From Gallionellaceae bacterium (lineage in GTDB: Bacteria > Pseudomonadota > Gammaproteobacteria > Burkholderiales > Thiobacillaceae), in NCBI GenBank assembly GCA_028714735.1, contig JAQTLU010000005.1, positions 151,702-215,701 of the forward strand: a DNA stretch of 64,000 nucleotides, read 5' to 3'. A program made the position numbers and the translations under genes. Position 1 is the first letter of the stretch. Each line of letters begins with the position of its first letter. A model generated the notes under the pieces. That model had not been told where the DNA came from, ran no database searches, and saw only the letters and a program-made list of their open reading frames with translations. Shown piece by piece: positions 51,881 through 60,034 of the stretch.

Positions 51881-52275
51881 ACATGCGATGGGTAATGGCT
51901 TGGTTATTGATGCTGGGGCTCTTGTGGGTACCCGTTGCCGGTGCGGAGCCTCCCGCGAGTGTGCAGGCAGAGGTCAATTTTTTGCTTGGCTTCGTTGAGG
52001 GGTCCGGATGTGCGTTTTATCGCAACGGCACCTGGCACGACTCGAAAGAGGCGCAGGCGCATCTGCGCGACAAGTACCAATGGCTGGCGGCAAGAAATCT
52101 GATCAGCACCACGGAAGATTTTATTGAACGCGCTGCCACGGAAAGCAGTTTCACCGGTCTGGATTACAAGGTGAGATGTAAGGGTGGCCCGACGATTACG
52201 AGTAACCAGTGGCTGCGTGACGAACTGATGTTCATCCGTACCGACGGGCATTTTAAAAACAGCCTTACCAAATGA
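51877..52275 (+). CDS. DUF5329 family periplasmic protein
   Basis: This gene encodes 132 residues; the ATG at 51877 overlaps the PLD stop. A signal peptide ends near residue 22 (VAGA). The body has EVNFLLGFVEGSGCAFYRNG, a second cysteine in YKVRCKGG, and NQWLRDELMFIR, consistent with one disulphide. The family often follows PLD-type genes; the function is unknown. Translational coupling suggests it assists the PLD protein. Confidence 0.82.
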   Translation: MNMRWVMAWLLMLGLLWVPVAGAEPPASVQAEVNFLLGFVEGSGCAFYRNGTWHDSKEAQAHLRDKYQWLAARNLISTTEDFIERAATESSFTGLDYKVRCKGGPTITSNQWLRDELMFIRTDGHFKNSLTK

Positions 52276-52358
52276 ACGCTCAGGTTGTCGCAGGCTTCCC
52301 GTGTCACCCTGTTCATCAACGCCAGGTTTACTAATTTGCCGCCCGGGTGGACCGATCA

Positions 52359-53159
52359 ATGCAAACTGACACCTCATGGCAAGATCTCCTGCATCCCGGC
52401 GATGCGACGGACTTCTTCATGCGCCGCCCCTTTCCGGCATTCGACCCGTCGACCCACGTCTATAGCCCGATCAACGCGCTGCGTCTGGCTGAGCTGAGCC
52501 GCCTGGTTTACCGCCACGATGCCGAGGAAGATGACCCGGCACCGCAGCCTACCCGAAGCCACTTTCTCGATAGTGCCGGATTCAGACAACGGCAATTCTT
52601 TCTTTCGAAGGAAACGGGTACCCAGGCCATGCTGGTCGAGTTTGCCGGGACAGCGGCTTTCACCGTACTGGTGTTTCGCGGCACCGAACAGCATATCAAG
52701 GACTACCTGACCGATCTCGAATTCGGGAAGTTGTCGCCATTTGGCAGCGGCAAAGAGACGCATGCCGGGTTTACCGCAGCGCTCGACTCGGTATGGGACG
52801 AAATCGCCCCGGCGATTGTCCGACCCGACGGCCCGATGTTCTATACCGGGCATAGCCTGGGCGCGGCCCTGGCGACGCTGGCGGCGGCGCGGCAGGCACC
52901 CCGCGCGGTCTATACCTTCGGCTCGCCACGCGTCGGCAACCAGGCATTCGTCGCTTCACTCGACCACGTCCCCATCCACCGGATTGTGGATGATGAAGAT
53001 ATCGTCACGACGGTCCCTTCGGAGGTGCTGGGCTTCCGGCACGTCGGTACGGAAGTGCGGCTGACCGCACCCGAACATGAGTCTTCCATCATGCGTGTTT
53101 TCGAGCCGCCCAAGCCATGGGCCGATCACGCCCCGGTCAACTATGTGGACAGGTTATGA
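52359..53159 (+). CDS. Class 3 lipase-family protein
   Basis: This gene encodes 266 residues from ATG 52359 (a GTG at 52347 is also possible), with GGTGGA upstream. The alpha/beta-hydrolase nucleophile elbow is FYTGHSLGAALATL; the catalytic aspartate is probably in HRIVDDEDIVTTVP, and a late histidine is in HAPVNY. The block VLVFRGTEQHIKDYLTDLEF is the lipase-3 oxyanion region. There is no signal peptide, so it would act in the cytoplasm. It follows DUF5329 and precedes PAP2 in a cluster of lipid-active genes. Confidence 0.88.
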   Translation: MQTDTSWQDLLHPGDATDFFMRRPFPAFDPSTHVYSPINALRLAELSRLVYRHDAEEDDPAPQPTRSHFLDSAGFRQRQFFLSKETGTQAMLVEFAGTAAFTVLVFRGTEQHIKDYLTDLEFGKLSPFGSGKETHAGFTAALDSVWDEIAPAIVRPDGPMFYTGHSLGAALATLAAARQAPRAVYTFGSPRVGNQAFVASLDHVPIHRIVDDEDIVTTVPSEVLGFRHVGTEVRLTAPEHESSIMRVFEPPKPWADHAPVNYVDRL

Positions 53160-53212
53160 ATTCCGGGTTCCCCACTCACTGCCGTGTTGAACAGGTGTCA
53201 TAGGGTGGCCGC

Positions 53213-53935
53213 GTGATCCTTGACCTGATCGAAGAGATCGCGGAGATGGCACTCATCGTCGCCTGCCTTTATCTTGTCCTGGCTGCGTATGTGCGCCACA
53301 GCCGCCCTGGCTGGTCCAAGCCGCTTGGGAAACGCCGTTTGATCTCGCTGTTGCTGCTCATCCTCGCGGTGTCCGCGATCAAACTGAGCGAGGATGTGCT
53401 CGGCGGCGAATCAGGTCCGATCGACAAGGCCATCCTGCTTTTCATCCATGGTCACGTCCCGGCCAGGCTGACCGGGTTCTTCGAAGTCGTCACCTCGGCA
53501 GGGTCATCATGGGCCCTGTTTCCGCTTGCGACCGGCACCTCGATCGCTCTTCTGTGGGCAAGGCGCCGATTTGAGTCCCTGCTGGTTGCCGCTTCGGTGA
53601 TCAGCGCGGCTCTGGTGATCTACCTGGTCAAAATGGCAGTCGGCCGAGCCCGGCCCGCACTGTGGGATACGGAGTGGTATTGGGGTTCCAGCTTTCCCAG
53701 CGGCCATACGCTGGCGGTCGCCGCATTCGCTACTGCCGCCGCGCTTTGCGTCAGCCGGATCAGGCCGGCATCGAGCACGCTCGCACTGTCGCTCGCGGTC
53801 TCCTGGATAACGCTGGTCGGCATTTCGCGGCTGGTGCTGGGTGTGCACTGGCCGACCGACGTTTTGGTCGCGGCCTGCATCGGCGCCTTTCTGCCGCTGG
53901 CGATAAATGTGGTGCTTGAGGTGCGTCACCCCTGA
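53213..53935 (+). CDS. PAP2-family phosphatase
   Basis: This gene encodes 240 residues from GTG 53213 with GGGTGG upstream. About six membrane helices are present. The three phosphatase motifs are complete: KMAVGRARP, SSFPSGHT, and SRLVLGVHWPTD. It probably dephosphorylates a lipid phosphate (phosphatidic acid, PG-phosphate or undecaprenyl diphosphate) at the periplasmic face. It follows the PLD/lipase genes, a context for phospholipid turnover. Confidence 0.92.
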   Translation: MILDLIEEIAEMALIVACLYLVLAAYVRHSRPGWSKPLGKRRLISLLLLILAVSAIKLSEDVLGGESGPIDKAILLFIHGHVPARLTGFFEVVTSAGSSWALFPLATGTSIALLWARRRFESLLVAASVISAALVIYLVKMAVGRARPALWDTEWYWGSSFPSGHTLAVAAFATAAALCVSRIRPASSTLALSLAVSWITLVGISRLVLGVHWPTDVLVAACIGAFLPLAINVVLEVRHP

Positions 53936-54035
53936 CGCTGTGCCCCAGCCAGGGCTTCCTCCTGTTAGTGGGCCGCATCTGGCCCTTGGCCACTCTCGCG
54001 CTCCCGCCAGCCCGATATTGATCGATATTACAGGC

Positions 54036-54055
54036 TATGTGCGCTGGCGAACGGA
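54036..54055 (+). promoter_or_regulatory. Island operator, site 5 (toward OmpA-like gene)
   Basis: TATGTGCG-CTGG-CGAACGGA; the left half is perfect, and the right half has two differences. It lies 77 bp before the start at 54133. Confidence 0.55.
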
Positions 54056-54132
54056 ATCCGCCGACAGATCCGCCTATTCTCGACCGATCGTGACGATAAG
54101 ACATCGTGTCACGCCCTATCAGGAGACTAGTC

Positions 54133-54813
54133 ATGCGTACCACACCTTTGCTTTTCGGCATTCTTGCCACGGCCTTGTTTACGGCCGGAATTGTCACCGC
54201 ACAAGCGGCCGGAGGCCATTATTACGATCCTTCCAATGCCGCCAGCCCGACAGGGAAAACGATCGGTTACAAGCTACACCGGACGATCGGCTGCCCTGGC
54301 CGGGATCTTCTCGGTACACCTTGTCTGGCGCCTGCACCCGCAGCCGCCATGCCTGCCCCCGTAGCCGCCATGCCTGCCCCGGTAGCGGTGGCTCCTGTCG
54401 CGGCTCCTGTAGTGGTTTTTGTACCGGTCCAGGAGACGATGTCGGTCGCGGCAACCCCTGTCGCGGCACCGAAGAAACTGGTGCTGGTGGGCGTCAACTT
54501 CGAGTTCGACAAATCCACCTTGCGTCAGGAAGACATCTCCATTCTCGACAAGGACGCCGCTTCCTTTATCAAGGGGCGTGGCAATGCGCCTGTGGAAGTG
54601 GCCGGCCACACCGATAACCGGGGCAGTGACGAGTACAACATGATCCTGTCCCGCCAGCGTGCCGAAGCCGTGCGTGACTACCTGATTGCCCAGGGCGTCT
54701 CAGGCGATCGCCTGACCGCCAAGGGCTACGGTGAACACCAGCCGATTGCCGCCAACATCACGGATGAAGGCCGCCTGAGCAACCGTCGTGTCGAACTGGT
54801 TCCGTTGAATTAA
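54133..54813 (+). CDS. OmpA-family outer-membrane/periplasmic protein
   Basis: This gene encodes 226 residues from ATG 54133 with AGGAG seven bases upstream. The signal peptide ends near residue 25 (AQA). A linker rich in Pro/Ala repeats (AAMPAPVAAMPAPVA) is followed by an OmpA C-terminal peptidoglycan-binding domain (about 115-226) with VNFEFDKSTL, VAGHTDNRGSDEYNM, LSRQRAEAVRDYL and SNRRVELV. There is no beta-barrel. It would tether to the cell wall. Operator site 5 is upstream and a hairpin terminator follows. Confidence 0.92.
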   Translation: MRTTPLLFGILATALFTAGIVTAQAAGGHYYDPSNAASPTGKTIGYKLHRTIGCPGRDLLGTPCLAPAPAAAMPAPVAAMPAPVAVAPVAAPVVVFVPVQETMSVAATPVAAPKKLVLVGVNFEFDKSTLRQEDISILDKDAASFIKGRGNAPVEVAGHTDNRGSDEYNMILSRQRAEAVRDYLIAQGVSGDRLTAKGYGEHQPIAANITDEGRLSNRRVELVPLN

Positions 54814-54835
54814 CCGGACTGACAGCCAGACGAAA

Positions 54836-54857
54836 AACGGGGACTTCGGTTCCCGTT
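54836..54857 (+). terminator. Hairpin after OmpA-like gene
   Basis: AACGGGGA-CTTCGG-TTCCCGTT forms an 8-bp stem with one G-T wobble and a tetraloop-like CTTCGG. Only a weak T-run follows. Confidence 0.45.
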
Positions 54858-54994
54858 CGCATTTGGCGGTTGCAAAGATAAGCGGATGGGAATGGCCCGG
54901 ACTCAGTTCGGAGGGCAGTTCCCGGCACGGCGGCCAAGCGCGGATTGACCCGTGTGGGGGCGCCGGTAGAATCACCGCGAGGGGGATCAAGTCA

Positions 54995-56422
54995 ATGCCA
55001 AAATCAATCAGAACTATCAGCCTTGCCATCGGCGCCCTCATCGGGTTGCTCGTCCTTACCGCGATCACACTGCGCCTGTTCCTGGATGCCAATGACTACA
55101 AGTCCCGGTTCGAGGCCGCCGCCACGCGGGCTTTGGGGCTGGAAGTCAGGGTCGGCGGACGTCTGGGGGTCGGCTTCTTCCCCGGCTTGCTGGTCACGCT
55201 GGAGGACGTGCACCTGCGCAACCGGGGTGCGGACGTCGCTGCCGCAAGGCAGGTCAGGCTTGGGATCGGTTTCCTGCCCCTGCTCAAGAACGAGGTCCGG
55301 GTCGAGAAGATCGCTCTGGAACAGCCGAATATCCACATCGATAGAGACCGGGAGGGCAAGTTCAACTACGAGACACCGGAGGCGGCCGGAGGCGCATTGC
55401 CCGCCCTGAGCCTGGCCAACGTCGCCCTTTCGGACGCCACCCTGGTCTATACGGACGCACAATCCGGGGCAGGATTCGAGCTCGAGCACTGCCGCCTGGA
55501 GGTTAGCGACCTGCGGTTGTCCGAGCGGATACGCCCCAGCACCATGAAGAACCTTTCCCTCACCGGCGAACTTGCCTGCGGGGAACTCCGGACCAAGGAC
55601 TACATGGCTTCCGACCTGAAGATTTCAGTCACCGGCAAGAACGGGGTCTTCGACCTCAAGCCGGTCACGATGAGCCTCTTCGGTGGCCAGGGGTCCGGAA
55701 CCATCCGGGCGGACTTCGCCGGCGAAGCCCCCTTATACCAAGTCCGTTATGCCATTTCGCAGTTCCACATCGAGGAACTCCTCAAAACCCAGTTGCCAGA
55801 AAACGTGGTGGAAGGCGCTATGGACTTTTCTGCGCAGTGGTTGATGCGGGGCAAGACCATGAACGAGCTGAGGCGGAGCGTACAGGGGCAGGTCACGCTG
55901 CGGGGCAAGAACCTCACCCTCAATGGCCGCGATCTCGATCAGGAGTTCGCCCGGTTCGAATCCAGTCAGAACTTCAGCCTCGTCGACGTGGGCGCCGTCA
56001 TCTTTACCGGTCCCTTCGGCCTGGTGGTCACCAAGGGCTACGATTTTGGCCGCATCTTTCAAGGCAGAGAGGGGCACAGCGAGATCCGTACCCTGGTTTC
56101 CGTCTGGAAGGTCGACCACGGCGTGGCGCAGGCCCAGGACGTGGCCATGGCAACGAAGGCGAACCGGGTCGCCCTCCATGGCGGGCTCGATCTGGTCAAC
56201 GAGCGCTTCGATGACGTGACCATGGCGTTGATCGACGCCAAGGGCTGCGCCAAGGTGCGGCAAAAAATCACGGGCAGCTTCCAGAAGCCGGTGGTGGAGA
56301 AACCGAGCACCCTCAAGTCCCTCTCCGGGCCGGTGCTCAAGTTGCTAACAAAGGTGGGAAGCCTGTTTCCCGGCGGGGAGTGTGACGTGTTCTATGCCGG
56401 ATCGGTGGCAGCGCCACAATAA
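54995..56422 (+). CDS. AsmA-family protein
   Basis: This gene encodes 475 residues from ATG 54995 with GAGGGGGA upstream. One N-terminal helix (about 7-28) anchors it in the inner membrane. The conserved N-terminal region has LDANDYKSRFEAAATRALG, GLLVTLEDVHLRN and VRVEKIALEQPNIHIDRD, typical of AsmA. The C-terminal AsmA block follows (VVEGAMDFSAQWLMRG). AsmA-like proteins form periplasmic bridges that move phospholipid to the outer membrane. The length is shorter than E. coli AsmA (about 617). Confidence 0.88.
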   Translation: MPKSIRTISLAIGALIGLLVLTAITLRLFLDANDYKSRFEAAATRALGLEVRVGGRLGVGFFPGLLVTLEDVHLRNRGADVAAARQVRLGIGFLPLLKNEVRVEKIALEQPNIHIDRDREGKFNYETPEAAGGALPALSLANVALSDATLVYTDAQSGAGFELEHCRLEVSDLRLSERIRPSTMKNLSLTGELACGELRTKDYMASDLKISVTGKNGVFDLKPVTMSLFGGQGSGTIRADFAGEAPLYQVRYAISQFHIEELLKTQLPENVVEGAMDFSAQWLMRGKTMNELRRSVQGQVTLRGKNLTLNGRDLDQEFARFESSQNFSLVDVGAVIFTGPFGLVVTKGYDFGRIFQGREGHSEIRTLVSVWKVDHGVAQAQDVAMATKANRVALHGGLDLVNERFDDVTMALIDAKGCAKVRQKITGSFQKPVVEKPSTLKSLSGPVLKLLTKVGSLFPGGECDVFYAGSVAAPQ

Positions 56423-56855
56423 ATTATTGGTACCGGCTCCGGGATGAAGTACACGCTGCCCACCGTGTGGCGGAAACGGCACAGAACTTCACGCTCAGCA
56501 GGGTGAATCGTTGCGGCAAGCTTGGCTGGCAGTCTTTCACATCAACGGTTATCGGGTCGACGCCGGCAAAAGAGGCATGGGACGAATCCTGCCCCTGTCT
56601 GGACGCTAGCGTACAAACCCCGGCCTTCTTAGGTGTGGCAGGCCCTCATGGGCGCTGTCCAGCCACCACTCAGCCAACCCGGCAGCGAAGTCTCTACCCA
56701 GCCCAGGTTGTGACTGAAGGTTTCGCGTGGCTACGTTCGTTACCGTACAGACCAGCCTATGCAGGCTCGGGTAGCCTGCCAATTGAATATCTGGAGTCAG
56801 GGCCGCCTTGGCCGGCAGCTATCGACGTCCGTTCGTCAGTGAACTGGAGAGCATC
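56423..56855. other. Intergenic stretch, 433 bp
   Basis: There is no supported gene. It holds operator site 6 (56732-56751). One frame (56467-56880) is open, but it runs into the start of the next gene out of frame and has no ribosome site. Confidence 0.6.
56732..56751 (+). promoter_or_regulatory. Island operator, site 6 (toward the Gln/Pro-rich exported protein)
   Basis: TACGTTCG-TTAC-CGTACAGA; both halves are recognisable with compensating changes (GTTCG/CGTAC). It lies 104 bp before the start at 56856. Confidence 0.55.
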
Positions 56856-57848
56856 ATGCGTAAACAACTACTGGTACTGAGTATGCTTTTGTGCTCGGTG
56901 GCCCCGACCATGGCCACGGCGCAGGTGAGCATCGGTATCGGGTTCCCCAATGTGAGCATCGGGATCAACCTGCCCTTCTATCCGGAGCTCGAACCCGTTC
57001 CCGGCTACCCGGTTTACTATGCGCCGCGGCTGGATTCGAACTATTTCTTCTACGATGGCATGTACTGGGTCTACCAGAATGATGACTGGTATGCGAGCTC
57101 CTGGTACAACGGGCCATGGGCCCGGGTGGACTATGATGCCGTGCCACTGTTTGTACTGCGTGTCCCCGTGCGCTATTACCGGCGGCCACCCGCGTATTTC
57201 CGTGCCTGGCAGATGGACGCACCGCCACGCTGGGGAGACCATTGGGGTCGTGGCTGGGCGCAGCACCATAGCGGGTGGGACCGCTGGGACCGCCGCTCGG
57301 CACCCGCGGCCGCGCCGCTGCCATTTTATCAGCGGCAATATTCCGGAACCCGGTATCCCAGCGGGCAGCAGCAGCAGAGGCTGCATAACCAGAATTACCG
57401 TTATCAGCCGCAAGATCCCGTAGTGCGTCAGCATTATCAGGGTCAACGAGGGCAAGCTGTGCCCGCTTCTCCCCAGCGCGAAACACCGCGCTCCCAGCAG
57501 GAGAGGAATACCGGGCCGCAAGATGGCCGGCGTGACAACCCTTACCTGCCGCAGCAGCGCGCGCCTGGCGCACCTCATGCCCAATCTCCGCAGGATGGCG
57601 GCAGGAGCATGCCGCGGCCGGCACCGGGCCAAGTCCAACCACAAAGAAGTGGACCGCCAGTCCAGCAGCAAAGCCCGCCACACCAGCAAGGAGCCGCTCC
57701 GCAGCCGCATCCGGAACGCGATACGCACGGCCAGGGCAACGATGCAGAAGGCAAAGGGGCCAAGCAGGACTCCAAGCAGAATCATGGTCAGGGGAAGGAT
57801 AAGGATCGTGAGCAGGATGATGACCGCGGCCAGGACCGCCAGCGCTAA
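56856..57848 (+). CDS. Exported protein with aromatic N-domain and Gln/Pro-rich tail
   Basis: This gene encodes 330 residues from ATG 56856 with TGGAGAG upstream. The signal peptide ends near residue 23 (ATAQ). A tyrosine/tryptophan-rich domain (about 25-150) has YFFYDGMYWVYQNDDWYASS and WGDHWGRGWAQHH. The rest is a low-complexity, disordered tail of Gln, Pro, Gly and charged residues, ending in an Asp/Lys/Arg run. Related small exported proteins with YFFYDG...WY motifs are common in betaproteobacteria; their role is unknown. Confidence 0.8.
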   Translation: MRKQLLVLSMLLCSVAPTMATAQVSIGIGFPNVSIGINLPFYPELEPVPGYPVYYAPRLDSNYFFYDGMYWVYQNDDWYASSWYNGPWARVDYDAVPLFVLRVPVRYYRRPPAYFRAWQMDAPPRWGDHWGRGWAQHHSGWDRWDRRSAPAAAPLPFYQRQYSGTRYPSGQQQQRLHNQNYRYQPQDPVVRQHYQGQRGQAVPASPQRETPRSQQERNTGPQDGRRDNPYLPQQRAPGAPHAQSPQDGGRSMPRPAPGQVQPQRSGPPVQQQSPPHQQGAAPQPHPERDTHGQGNDAEGKGAKQDSKQNHGQGKDKDREQDDDRGQDRQR

Positions 57849-57991
57849 TGCCACGGCGGCTGGGCGGCGCGTCATGGGTCACCTGTCCGCACGCTCCGGA
57901 ACCACCCTAGGACGCTTGATCTTGTAGCCCCCTGACCCGCGCCGGACCGGGGTTGGTTCTTGTTCATGTACGACAAATCAAAGGAAGCATC

Positions 57992-58396
57992 ATGAAACGT
58001 TTGCTATTTTCAGCCGCGCTTGCCGCCACCATCGCTCCGGCATTTGCCGCCGACGTCGGCGTATCGATCAGCCTCGGCCAGCCTGGCTTCTATGGCCGTC
58101 TCGACATCGGTGACTTTCCGCCGCCGCAGGTGATCTACCAGCAGCCGCGACTCATTTACCGGCAGCCCGTCCTCCGCCCGCCGGTCTACCTGCACGTGCC
58201 TCCGGGCCACGCGAAAAACTGGCGCAAACATTGCCGTCAGTACGATGCCTGCGGTGAGCGGGTCTACTTTGTGCAGGGCAACTGGTACGACCGCGAGTAC
58301 GTGCCGCGTTACCAGGAACGTCACGGCAACCGGGACGACGGCCGGGGCAACGGTCATGACAAAGGCCATGACAAGGGCCATGGCAATAAGCACTGA
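57992..58396 (+). CDS. Small exported His-rich protein
   Basis: This gene encodes 134 residues from ATG 57992. The signal peptide ends near residue 20 (AFAA). The mature part has QPGFYGRLDIGDFPPPQVIY, then KHCRQYDACGERVYFV with two cysteines. The tail repeats DKGHDKGHGN and is rich in histidine, aspartate and glycine, which could bind metal. It resembles the family of proteins that follow YFFYDG-type genes in stress islands; the function is unknown. Confidence 0.8.
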   Translation: MKRLLFSAALAATIAPAFAADVGVSISLGQPGFYGRLDIGDFPPPQVIYQQPRLIYRQPVLRPPVYLHVPPGHAKNWRKHCRQYDACGERVYFVQGNWYDREYVPRYQERHGNRDDGRGNGHDKGHDKGHGNKH

Positions 58397-58498
58397 GGCA
58401 TGGGCTTAACCGCGTTGTCTCGATACGACAATCCTGGCACTGCCGTTGGATTTGTCGGTGGCAACGGTAGATCAACCCGTTCGATAAAAGGATGAATC

Positions 58499-58693
58499 AT
58501 GAAAAAACTATTGCTGCTTGCAAGCCTGGTGATGATGGGTCTGAGTGGTTGTTATGTCGTGCCTAACCGAGGCCATGACGATGGCTATCGGAATGGCCGG
58601 GATCATCGTGATGAGGATCGTGACAGAAGGGATCGCGATGGCCATGACGACGACCGTCGCGGAGACTATGGCAACCATGATGGCTATCATTGA
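58499..58693 (+). CDS. Small Asp/Arg/His-rich lipoprotein
   Basis: This gene encodes 64 residues. A signal sequence ends in the lipobox GLSGC. The mature peptide is almost entirely Asp, His, Arg and Gly (for example RDEDRDRRDRDGHDDD), a highly charged low-complexity tail that could bind metal ions or polyanions. Such a composition makes homology searching unreliable. Confidence 0.7.
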   Translation: MKKLLLLASLVMMGLSGCYVVPNRGHDDGYRNGRDHRDEDRDRRDRDGHDDDRRGDYGNHDGYH

Positions 58694-59180
58694 GTTGCAC
58701 CCGGGTCGCTGCGCCACAATTAACGGAAAATAAGTAGGTTTGGCTGGCGCGGTGGTCACTCGTCCTGATGGCGCTTTCCGGCGCGGGCTGGGTTCTTGCC
58801 TCGGTGCTGGGCCACGTGCTGTGCTGGCGGTCAGCATCGACAAGAAGCAGCCCCAGCCCCTGGAAGACGCCTATGCCATTGCATTCGCCTATCGCCTCGT
58901 GGCTGCCACGCCTGAGTATTTGAATATGAAGTGGAGCGAATATCTGCGCCAGCAACAGGCTCCATAATTATGCGGAGCCTCTGAACCGGCTCAATACCCG
59001 GATATCGCAACTCGCCCTGGCAGGACAGGCCCATCGACGGGAACGCAGACAAGCACACCCGCCTCGAGGAGAAATTCAATGCCTGGGCCTGTTCCCTCGG
59101 GGTGGTGCTGGTTGCTTGCCTGGACCGTTGCACTCATCGTGCCTTCACGATCGTGACAACCTATCGCGGAGTGGTCCCCG

Positions 59181-59339
59181 TCACAACAGACCCAACAACA
59201 GCAGGACGATGACGATGACGACCACCAGACCTAGCCCGCCACTGGGGCCATAGCCCCAGTTCCTGCTGTGCGGCCAACTCGGAATGGCGCCGATCAGCAT
59301 CAGGATCAGCACAATCAACAGTATGGTTCCCAAGCCCAT
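59181..59339 (-). CDS. DUF3309 family small membrane protein
   Basis: This gene encodes 52 residues from ATG 59339 with GGAG eight bases upstream; it stops at TGA 59181-59183. Two hydrophobic helices flank the signature IPSWPHSRNWGYGPSGGLGL, which is the DUF3309 hallmark. The function is unknown. It lies 21 bp after the collagen-like lipoprotein gene on the same strand and is probably in its operon. Confidence 0.9.
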   Translation of the reverse strand: MGLGTILLIVLILMLIGAIPSWPHSRNWGYGPSGGLGLVVVIVIVLLLLGLL

Positions 59340-59360
59340 GACGCTCTCCTCGAAGTGGAA

Positions 59361-59660
59361 TCAGTTTGCTGGCGCGGACGGCACCACGATTACCGTGGTG
59401 GCATCGCCGGTCTTGCCGGTATCGCCGGTGGCGCCCTGGCTGCCTTCATTACCCTGGTATCCCTGCATGCCACGGTTTCCTTGCATGCCCTCGTTGCCCA
59501 TCATGCCCTGAGCGCCCTGGCTGCCGGTGTTGCCCTGCGGCCCCATGGGGCCGGGCACCGCAACCTGTTCGGCGGGCATATTGACCACGGTGGGTGCCCT
59601 GTCGCAGGCGCCCAGGCTCAGCATGGCGAGAAGTGTCGGAATCAGTATCGTATGGTTCAT
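59361..59660 (-). CDS. Collagen-like lipoprotein
   Basis: This gene encodes 99 residues. A signal sequence ends in the lipobox SLGAC. Residues about 37-87 are 17 uninterrupted Gly-x-y triplets (GPM GPQ GNT GSQ GAQ GMM GNE ...), the pattern of a collagen triple helix, followed by a short hydrophobic end (TTVIVVPSAPAN). The protein would trimerise on the outer membrane. Methionine, glutamine and asparagine fill most x and y positions, with only one proline in the triplets, as in other bacterial collagens. Operator site 7 points toward it. Confidence 0.82.
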   Translation of the reverse strand: MNHTILIPTLLAMLSLGACDRAPTVVNMPAEQVAVPGPMGPQGNTGSQGAQGMMGNEGMQGNRGMQGYQGNEGSQGATGDTGKTGDATTVIVVPSAPAN

Positions 59661-59784
59661 GGGGAGTCCTTAGTAAATGTAAAAAGTCGGTTTCTGCTGG
59701 GGCGGGATGTCCGCGAGTAAATCCGGTTCGACTTGATCTATCACCACCAGCACGAGAACAGCGTAGGCGAATGCCATGCCCGGT

Positions 59785-59804
59785 TCTGTACGTTGGCGAA
59801 CACA
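59785..59804 (-). promoter_or_regulatory. Island operator, site 7 (toward collagen-like lipoprotein)
   Basis: On the minus strand TGTGTTCG-CCAA-CGTACAGA; it lies 124 bp before the start at 59660. Confidence 0.58.
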
Positions 59805-59907
59805 GTCGCAATCTTTCTCCATACCCGTTCCTCACCAGGGGACAAGGGATCGCCCCGCCCCTGTCCTATGCCATCCAGGACGTTGCGCCGTGGTCAATAA
59901 CGCTCGC

Positions 59908-59927
59908 TATGTTCGGGCCCGCACAGA
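59908..59927 (+). promoter_or_regulatory. Island operator, site 8 (toward crystallin-fold protein)
   Basis: TATGTTCG-GGCC-CGCACAGA; it lies 107 bp before the start at 60035. Sites 7 and 8 face away from each other in the 374-bp divergent gap 59661-60034, which contains no gene. Confidence 0.65.
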
Positions 59928-60034
59928 CCCCGGCGCTATGGCTGGCCATCATGATTGCCTGATTGCTACGAACGGCAGGATCGTATTCCCGTCGACCCTG
60001 GCTTCGGCATACGTCACTTCCACAGGAGACATTC

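Noticed and set aside
52018..52040. ATGTGCG-TTTTAT-CGCAACGG resembling the island operator
   Set aside because: The spacer is six, not four, and it lies inside the DUF5329 coding sequence.
53287..53300. TATGTGCGCCACAG resembling the left half of the island operator
   Set aside because: It is inside the PAP2 coding sequence and lacks the right half-site.
56868..57875. Hydrophobic antisense frame opposite the Gln/Pro-rich exported protein
   Set aside because: The hydrophobicity is the mirror of Gln/Pro/His codons; the sense strand has a good ribosome site and signal peptide.
58740..58967. 75-codon frame with a TTG start
   Set aside because: There is no ribosome site and no family. A neighbouring frame shows a short hydrophobic run, so it could be a frameshifted remnant, but the evidence is too thin to call.
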